Part shown: positions 58,798 through 64,000 of the stretch, piece by piece
Numbering within the stretch: the first letter of the stretch is position 1
Layout: every line of letters begins with the position of its first letter
Assembly (NCBI GenBank): GCA_021801235.1
Contig: JAJYYG010000147.1
Location: forward strand, 29,244-93,243
From: Actinomycetes bacterium
Lineage (GTDB): Bacteria; Actinomycetota; Acidimicrobiia; Acidimicrobiales; RAAP-2
Reading direction: 5' to 3'
DNA length: 64,000 nt
Translations under genes and position numbers: made by a program
The notes under the pieces: generated by a model
The model's database searches: none
What the model saw: only the letters and a program-made list of their open reading frames with translations
Told to the model about the DNA's origin: nothing

Positions 58798-60068
58798 GCA
58801 CCGCCGAACCGTTCGTGGTGATGGCGAAGCCGGTGGGGCCGATCTGCAACCTCGACTGTGGCTACTGCTATTACCTGGACAAGACGACCCTCTTCCGTCC
58901 GCACGAGCGGTTCCGGATGAGCGATGCCACCCTCGAGCACTACGTACGGTCCTTCATCGAGGCCGGCCCCGGCCCGGTCGTGCACTTCGTGTGGCACGGC
59001 GGCGAGCCGACGTTGGCCGGCCGGGCGTTCTACCGTCGGGCGATCGAGCACCAGCAGCGGTTCCTTCCTGAAGGGTGGACGGCCCGCAACAGCCTGCAGA
59101 CCAACGGGACGTTGCTCGACGAGGCGTGGTGCACGTTTCTTGCCGATCATCGTTTCGCCGTGGGACTGTCCATCGACGGACCTGCCGAGGTCCACGATGG
59201 TGCCCGTCTCGACAGGCACGGCGGTGCCACCCACGCCCGGGCCATGCGGGGACTGCAGCGCCTGCGCGACCACGGCATCGATCCCGATGTGCTCTGCACG
59301 CTCAATGCGGGCAACGTGTCGCGACCTCTCGAGGTCTACCGGTTCTTTCTCGACGCAGGTGTCCGCTGGCTCCAGTTCCTTCCCGTCGTGCAGCGCGATG
59401 CCGACGGACGAGTCTCCGATCGTTCGGTTCCTCCCGAGGCAATGGGCGAGTTCCTCTGCACGGTCTACGACGAGTGGGTCCGCCACGACCTCGACCGGAT
59501 CGGCGTGCAGCTCTTCCTCGAGTGCCTTGCCGTCTGGGCGGGCAACCGGCCCACGCTGTGCACGATGGCAGAGACCTGTGGTCGGGCCCTCGCGGTCGAA
59601 CACGACGGGAGCGTCTTCGCCTGCGACCACTTCGTCGATCCCGGCCACCGTCTCGGAACGGTGGCGAGCGAGGGACTGGCCCTCCTCGTCGACAGCCCCG
59701 GGCAGGTCGCCTTCGGTGCTGAGAAGCGCACGGGCTTGACGCAGGCATGCCGGGAGTGCCCCGTACAGTTCGTCTGCCGGGGTGGGTGCCCCAAGGACCG
59801 TTTCGCCGAGGCACCCGACGGCGAGCCGGGCCACAACCACCTGTGCGCGGGCTACCGGCGTTTCTTCACCCACGCCGCGCCGACCATGGAGCGCATGGTG
59901 CAGCTCGGTCGCCGCCTGCGACCGGTGGCGACCCTGATGGGCGAGCTGCGTGCGGAGGAGGACTCGATCGAAGCCCCGTGGCGGAGCGCAGGCCGGAACG
60001 GCGCCTGCCCGTGCGGGAGCGGGCGCAAGTACAAGCGCTGTTGCCTGGGCGTTCACCGTCCCCGCTGA
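58794..60068 (+). CDS. Radical SAM/SPASM protein (anSME-like) with C-terminal SEC-C motif, second copy
   Basis: A 424-residue enzyme paralogous to that at 35325. The SAM-cluster motif is C18-NLD-C22-GY-C25, with WHGGEPTLAG, SLQTNGTLLDEAW and GLSIDGPAEVHD. SPASM-type cysteines are in CGRALAVEHDGSVFACDHF, CRECPVQFVCRGGCPKDRF and CAGYR. The C terminus is NGACPCGSGRKYKRCCLG, a SEC-C zinc motif. GTG 58794 leaves almost no room for a ribosome-binding site, so translation depends on coupling from the 28-codon frame. No sulfatase gene is nearby. Confidence 0.86.
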   Translation: MSTAEPFVVMAKPVGPICNLDCGYCYYLDKTTLFRPHERFRMSDATLEHYVRSFIEAGPGPVVHFVWHGGEPTLAGRAFYRRAIEHQQRFLPEGWTARNSLQTNGTLLDEAWCTFLADHRFAVGLSIDGPAEVHDGARLDRHGGATHARAMRGLQRLRDHGIDPDVLCTLNAGNVSRPLEVYRFFLDAGVRWLQFLPVVQRDADGRVSDRSVPPEAMGEFLCTVYDEWVRHDLDRIGVQLFLECLAVWAGNRPTLCTMAETCGRALAVEHDGSVFACDHFVDPGHRLGTVASEGLALLVDSPGQVAFGAEKRTGLTQACRECPVQFVCRGGCPKDRFAEAPDGEPGHNHLCAGYRRFFTHAAPTMERMVQLGRRLRPVATLMGELRAEEDSIEAPWRSAGRNGACPCGSGRKYKRCCLGVHRPR

Positions 60069-60128
60069 TGCGGGGATCCGACCGGCGGCCCCCGGATTGA
60101 GGGCTGTTCCTCGGTGGCACACGATGGC

Positions 60129-60157
60129 TTGCGCTGTTCCATGAGCGCAGGTAGGGT
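60129..60157 (+). promoter_or_regulatory. Internal promoter TTGCGC-N17-TAGGGT and overlapping inverted repeat
   Basis: TTGCGC (60129-60134) and TAGGGT (60152-60157) are 17 bases apart. A perfect inverted repeat TGCGCT-N8-AGCGCA (60130-60149) overlaps the -35 box, where a repressor could act. It would drive the two flavoprotein genes. Confidence 0.45.
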
Positions 60158-60220
60158 TCCCACGGGCGCGAGACAGTAAGACAGAAGATGTGTGGTTGTC
60201 TCGCAGGTTGGGGGGTGCAC

Positions 60221-61930
60221 GTGCACGACGAACGGTTTGACGTGGTGGTGATCGGTGGTGGGCACAACGGATCGACCATCGCTGCGTACCTGGCCAAGTC
60301 CGGGCTGAGCACGTGCGTCCTCGAGGCCCGCCCCGAGTGCGGCGGCGGGCAGGAGAACACCGAGGTTCGTCCCGGCTTCCGCATCGATCCTCATGCCACC
60401 TATCTGTACGGCGGTGCCGCGCCGGGATTCGATCAGCTCGAGCTCTGGAAGTACGGCATGCGCATGGTCTATTACCCGTCGATGGCGGGCCTCGTCACAC
60501 TCGACGGCCAGGCCGCCAACATGGGGTCACGGTGGCGGCCCGACCTCGCAGAGGAGAGCCTTGCCCGCTACTCGCCTGCGGACCAGGGCGGAACGGGGCG
60601 GATCTTCGACGAGCTCGGCGAGGAGGGATCGCGCGACCTGCTGCGCGCCCTCTTTTGGACCCCACCGCTTCCCCCGAAGATGGAGATGGACCCGGCGGAC
60701 ATGCCGTGGTGGAAGGTGTTCCGCGAGCGGCTCCCCCAGTTCTGGTTCGACCAGCTCCTCGACATGAACTACCTCGACTTCCTCGACGAGTTCGTCCACT
60801 GGGAGCCGTTGAAGGTCCTGAGCGCCATCGGGGCCTGGTACTGCGGGGCCCATCCGGCGTGGGACGGCATGATGCTCCAGGCCCTCGGCGGCACGCTCCT
60901 GTTCAACTATGCGTCCGGGGCTCCCCGGGGCGGCATGCACACCTACGCCCACGCCATCGTCAGGTGCGCACTGGCGCACGGGGCGCGCATCATCACCAAT
61001 GCGCCGGTCGGAGAGATCGTCATCCGCGACGGGCGGGCCGTTGGGGTCCGGCTCTCGGATGACGCGGCCTTCGGAGAGAAGACGATCTGGGCGGACAAGG
61101 CGGTCATCTCGGCGATCGACGTCCAGCACACCTTCTTGGACGTGATCGGTCAACGCCACCTCGACCCTTCCTTCCGCCAGCGGATCTCCGACATCTCCCT
61201 CAAGGGGGGAAGCCTGTTCGTCATGTCGGTCATCTGCCGGGAGCTTCCCCGATACCACGGGCGTGCCGACGCGTTCCCCGACGAGGTGTACCCGTCGTGC
61301 GTCGTCGCACCCGCCGACTCCCTCGAGTGGGTCCGGATCCAGACGCGGGACTCCTACTCGACCCGGACCGGGCCGGCCACCCTCGAGCCCGAGCACCTGA
61401 CCATGATGATCTGCACGCATGACGTCTACGACTCGACGCGCTCGGTCGACGGGTTCCATGTGTTGTCACCCATCTACCTCGAGATGCCGCCGCCGGAGTA
61501 CGACGTCCACGGGCCCGACGGGGTGAACCGCCAGAAGGAGGAGATCACCAGGGCAGCGCTCGGGCTGCTCGAACGCCTGGCGCCCAACATGACCGGCGAG
61601 AACATCGTGGACGTCTTCGTCAATACGCCGCAGGACTCGGAGTTCCGCAACACGGGGCTGGTGGGCGGCAACTGGTACGGGATCCGCCAGTCCGAAGACC
61701 AGTGGTTCGGCAACCGGCCCCTGCCCGAGCTCGGCCGCTATCGAACGCCCATCGACGGGCTCTACCTCTGCAACCAGACCTCACACCCCGGGGGCCTGTG
61801 CCTGATGGCCGTTCCCTACAACCTCATGCACGTGCTGATCGAGGACGGCATCGCCGACCCGGGGAGCTGGTGGTACCCGTCCTCGTTCTACGTGCCGGAT
61901 CCATCGGCGCAGCGGGGGGCGGCGTCATGA
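60221..61930 (+). CDS. Phytoene-desaturase-like FAD oxidoreductase, copy 1
   Basis: A 569-residue flavoprotein of the carotenoid-desaturase/retinol-saturase group (COG1233 type). FAD binds at FDVVVIGGGHNGSTIAAYLA and near the end at TPIDGLYLCNQTSHPGGLCL (quoted as a signature of 20 residues). It probably oxidises or saturates a hydrophobic substrate. GTG 60221 has a GGGGGG stretch five bases upstream and is chosen over GTG 60215 and ATG 60188 in the same frame, which add only a short unrelated N terminus. It overlaps the next gene by four bases. Confidence 0.82.
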   Translation: MHDERFDVVVIGGGHNGSTIAAYLAKSGLSTCVLEARPECGGGQENTEVRPGFRIDPHATYLYGGAAPGFDQLELWKYGMRMVYYPSMAGLVTLDGQAANMGSRWRPDLAEESLARYSPADQGGTGRIFDELGEEGSRDLLRALFWTPPLPPKMEMDPADMPWWKVFRERLPQFWFDQLLDMNYLDFLDEFVHWEPLKVLSAIGAWYCGAHPAWDGMMLQALGGTLLFNYASGAPRGGMHTYAHAIVRCALAHGARIITNAPVGEIVIRDGRAVGVRLSDDAAFGEKTIWADKAVISAIDVQHTFLDVIGQRHLDPSFRQRISDISLKGGSLFVMSVICRELPRYHGRADAFPDEVYPSCVVAPADSLEWVRIQTRDSYSTRTGPATLEPEHLTMMICTHDVYDSTRSVDGFHVLSPIYLEMPPPEYDVHGPDGVNRQKEEITRAALGLLERLAPNMTGENIVDVFVNTPQDSEFRNTGLVGGNWYGIRQSEDQWFGNRPLPELGRYRTPIDGLYLCNQTSHPGGLCLMAVPYNLMHVLIEDGIADPGSWWYPSSFYVPDPSAQRGAAS

Positions 61931-63588
61931 CCCGGACCGAGCACCGCATCCTCCGGCCGGCGGAGCACATCCTCGACGAGTTCCCGGAGCGGACGGAGTT
62001 CGACGTGGTGGTCATCGGCGGCGGCCCGAACGGGCTCATCGCCGCCGCGTACCTGGCGCGTGCGGGCCTGCGGGTGGCGCTGGTCGAACGCCGCCAGGAG
62101 ATCGGGGGAGGGCTCTCGACAGAGGAGACCCTCTTCCCGGGCTACTACACCAACCCCCACGCGTTCTACCACATGATGACCGACTACCTGCCGGTGCTGT
62201 CCGACTTCGACCTCCGTGCGCACGGCCTCTACTTCGTGAAGCCGAACGCTCAGGCCGCGGCGCTGTTCTCGGACGCGTCGAGCCTGATGCTGTGCCACCA
62301 GATCGAGGACACCAAGGACTCGCTGGCCAAGGCCTCTCCCTCCGACGCCGCCGCCTTCGGTCGGGTGATGCGCACGTGGCGGAGGATCGTGGAGGATCTG
62401 CTGGCGCCGGGGACCTATCTGCCCGCGCTGTCGCCGATCGACATGATCGAGTCCCTGGAGCGCACGGATGTCGGACGTGAGGCGCTCCGCCTTACCGAGA
62501 TGTCCCCGGTCGAGATCATCGACGAGACGTTCGAGGACGACCGGGTGCGGGCCCTGATGCTCTACGTCGCGTGCATGTGGGGCCTCGACCCCAGGGAGAG
62601 CGGCCTCGGGTTCATGGTCCCCTTGATGATCGACCGGGCCATGAACAAGGCGCAGTGCTACGGCGGATCCCACAAGCTGGCCGGTTCGCTGTCCCGTGAG
62701 ATCCACAAGGCAGGAGGGGTGGTCCTCGACAACGCCGAAGTCACCCGCATCGTCGTGGCGCAGGGGGCGGTGACGGGCGTGGAGTGCTTCGACGGCAGGT
62801 TCCTCGGGGCCAAGGCCGTGTTGTCCAGCCTGGCGCCCCCACTGACCTTCGGGAAGCTGATCGACCGGTCCGAGGTCCCCGAAGAGATGTCCGAGGCGGC
62901 GGAGCACTGGGAGTGGGACAAGTGGTCGTTGTGCACGCTCGCCCTGGCCACGACGGCAGACCCGCGCTTCGAGGTGGACGATCCGTGGGTGAACGACGCG
63001 TTGATGGTCGTGCTCGGCTTCGATTCGACCGAGGATGTGCTCGGGCACTACGACGCGGTCGCCACCGGAGAGCTCGGGGACCGCCTGGGCGGGCACGCCA
63101 CGGTCGAGACGCGCTACGACCCCACCTTGGCCCGGATCTCGGGTCACCACGTGAGCTTCCTGCAGATCCATGCGCCTTACGACGTCGAGGGCGGATGGGA
63201 GACGCGTGGAGCGGAGATCTCCGACGAGCTCCTCGAACTCTGGAGGCGCCACCAGCCCGGTCTCGGCGATTCGGAGATCGTGCTCCGCTCGCTCGAAACC
63301 CCCGTGGACATCGAGACCCGGATCGCGTCGATGGTGCGGGGGTCGATCAAGCACGGCGACTACAACCCGCTGCAGATGGGTGCGTTCCGACCCAGCGCAT
63401 CGTGCGTCGCCGGTCGCTCTCCGATCGCCGGCCTGTACCTGTGCGGCGCCTCCTCCTACCCGGGCGGGCTCGTGATCGGGGGACCGGGCTACATCGCGGC
63501 GGGATCGGTCGTCGAGGACATGGGGGTCGCACCGTGGTGGCAGGCCCCCTCCTTCGTCCGCCGCTACCAGGAGCAGTACCTGTCATGA
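61927..63588 (+). CDS. Phytoene-desaturase-like FAD oxidoreductase, copy 2
   Basis: A 553-residue paralogue of the previous gene. FAD-binding start is FDVVVIGGGPNGLIAAAYLA and the C-terminal signature is GLYLCGASSYPGGLVIGGPG. The pair is adjacent and overlapping, suggesting a two-component oxidase or two successive steps on one substrate. ATG 61927 overlaps the upstream stop (ATGA), and its own stop overlaps the next start. Confidence 0.84.
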   Translation: MTRTEHRILRPAEHILDEFPERTEFDVVVIGGGPNGLIAAAYLARAGLRVALVERRQEIGGGLSTEETLFPGYYTNPHAFYHMMTDYLPVLSDFDLRAHGLYFVKPNAQAAALFSDASSLMLCHQIEDTKDSLAKASPSDAAAFGRVMRTWRRIVEDLLAPGTYLPALSPIDMIESLERTDVGREALRLTEMSPVEIIDETFEDDRVRALMLYVACMWGLDPRESGLGFMVPLMIDRAMNKAQCYGGSHKLAGSLSREIHKAGGVVLDNAEVTRIVVAQGAVTGVECFDGRFLGAKAVLSSLAPPLTFGKLIDRSEVPEEMSEAAEHWEWDKWSLCTLALATTADPRFEVDDPWVNDALMVVLGFDSTEDVLGHYDAVATGELGDRLGGHATVETRYDPTLARISGHHVSFLQIHAPYDVEGGWETRGAEISDELLELWRRHQPGLGDSEIVLRSLETPVDIETRIASMVRGSIKHGDYNPLQMGAFRPSASCVAGRSPIAGLYLCGASSYPGGLVIGGPGYIAAGSVVEDMGVAPWWQAPSFVRRYQEQYLS

Positions 63589-64000
63589 AGATCCGTTCGA
63601 AGGGGCTCGGTCGTCGGGAGCTGGACATGGACCTCCGGGAGTTCACGGTGGAGCGCGACGGAAACGGCATCCTGCTCAAGGGTGTGACCCATGCCCCGAT
63701 CACGTGGGAGACGACGGTCCGGGTCGGCCCGCGCGACATCGGCAGCATCCTGAAGCTCGCACTCCGACCGACCATGATCCACCTGGGACTGTCGTGGATC
63801 CTCCACCGCCCAGACGTCCCGGGCAGCGACCACAGTGGGGAGCGCCTCGGGGGGCCGTCTCGCCTGGTCCGGGACTCGCTCCGTTCTCCGGCCCAGACCG
63901 ACGGGACGGCCCAGACCGACGGGACGGCCCAGACCGACGGGACGGCCCAGACCGACGGGACGGCCCAGACCGACGGGACGGCCCAGACCGACGGGACGGC
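63585..64000 (+). CDS. Unknown protein with AQTDGT repeats, cut at window end
   Basis: At least 138 residues, running off the window with no stop. ATG 63585 overlaps the upstream stop (ATGA), so it belongs to the same operon. The first 100 residues (MKIRSKGLGRRELDMDLREF, THAPITWETTVRVGPRD, ILKLALRPTMIHLG) form no family I know. The end enters a hexapeptide array AQTDGT. The N-terminal part could be a small beta/helical domain that works with the flavoproteins. Confidence 0.65.
   Translation, partial: MKIRSKGLGRRELDMDLREFTVERDGNGILLKGVTHAPITWETTVRVGPRDIGSILKLALRPTMIHLGLSWILHRPDVPGSDHSGERLGGPSRLVRDSLRSPAQTDGTAQTDGTAQTDGTAQTDGTAQTDGTAQTDGT
63891..64000 (+). repeat. 18-bp tandem repeat array reaching the window edge
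   Basis: Six perfect copies of GCCCAGACCGACGGGACG (63891-63998) plus two bases. Each encodes Ala-Gln-Thr-Asp-Gly-Thr in frame. All copies are identical at DNA level, so the array is young and may vary in length. Its full extent is outside the window. Confidence 0.95.

Noticed and set aside
58711..63588. Mycofactocin biosynthesis cluster.
   Set aside because: The peptide lacks the terminal Val-Tyr of the mycofactocin precursor, and the creatininase-like, MftB-like and lactate-dehydrogenase-like partners are absent.

Overview
The window is high-GC DNA with frequent GTG starts, actinobacterial gene order (eno, a DivIC/FtsB gene, a DUF501 gene, ppx) and two coenzyme F420 genes. It looks like a chromosomal segment of a deep-branching actinobacterium, perhaps Acidimicrobiia; that placement is inference. 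There are no rRNA or tRNA genes, insertion sequences or CRISPR arrays that I can see, and no gene-free stretch exceeds 300 bases. The longest gaps (about 14710-14984, 44532-44789 and 45828-46092) are promoter and terminator regions.

Region 1 (1-12905, all plus strand) is housekeeping: the end of rplY, pth, an ABC-2 exporter, mfd, a SurA-like foldase, mazG, enolase, a septum protein, DUF501 and an exopolyphosphatase. Region 2 (12906-29607) handles the cell envelope: three glycosyltransferases, a secreted SGNH esterase, a YfhO-like membrane protein, an acetyltransferase, an SDR/PlsC-like acyltransferase pair, an NlpC/P60 hydrolase, a carboxylesterase and a secreted collagen-like protein. Convergent pairs here are separated by hairpins, and several genes show a -10 box 5-7 bases before the start codon, as expected of leaderless transcripts.

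Region 3 (29744-36605) is a first molybdoenzyme module on the minus strand: a TorD-type chaperone, a molybdopterin catalytic subunit and a ferredoxin/NrfD fusion. A radical SAM/SPASM protein with a C-terminal SEC-C motif diverges from it. Region 4 (36640-45827) has an FO synthase whose CofG half lacks its radical SAM cysteines, a minus-strand acyl-CoA catabolic operon (acyl-CoA dehydrogenase, acyl-CoA ligase, thiolase, nitroreductase, a small protein) and divergent cofD.

Region 5 (45970-64000) is the most unusual part. One long plus-strand cluster has a type II DMSO-reductase-family enzyme with two different catalytic subunits but one gamma, one beta and one chaperone. It continues with a SagB/nitroreductase-like protein, two paralogous membrane proteins, a degenerate adenylating-enzyme homologue, an unknown protein, a 28-codon peptide gene joined at both ends by GTGA overlaps, a second SEC-C radical SAM protein, two phytoene-desaturase-like flavoproteins and a protein entering an 18-bp repeat at the window edge. 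Most junctions overlap by 4-8 bases, so I read it as one coordinated system. Its substrate is unknown. The arrangement could be a maturation or peptide-modification pathway attached to a molybdoenzyme.
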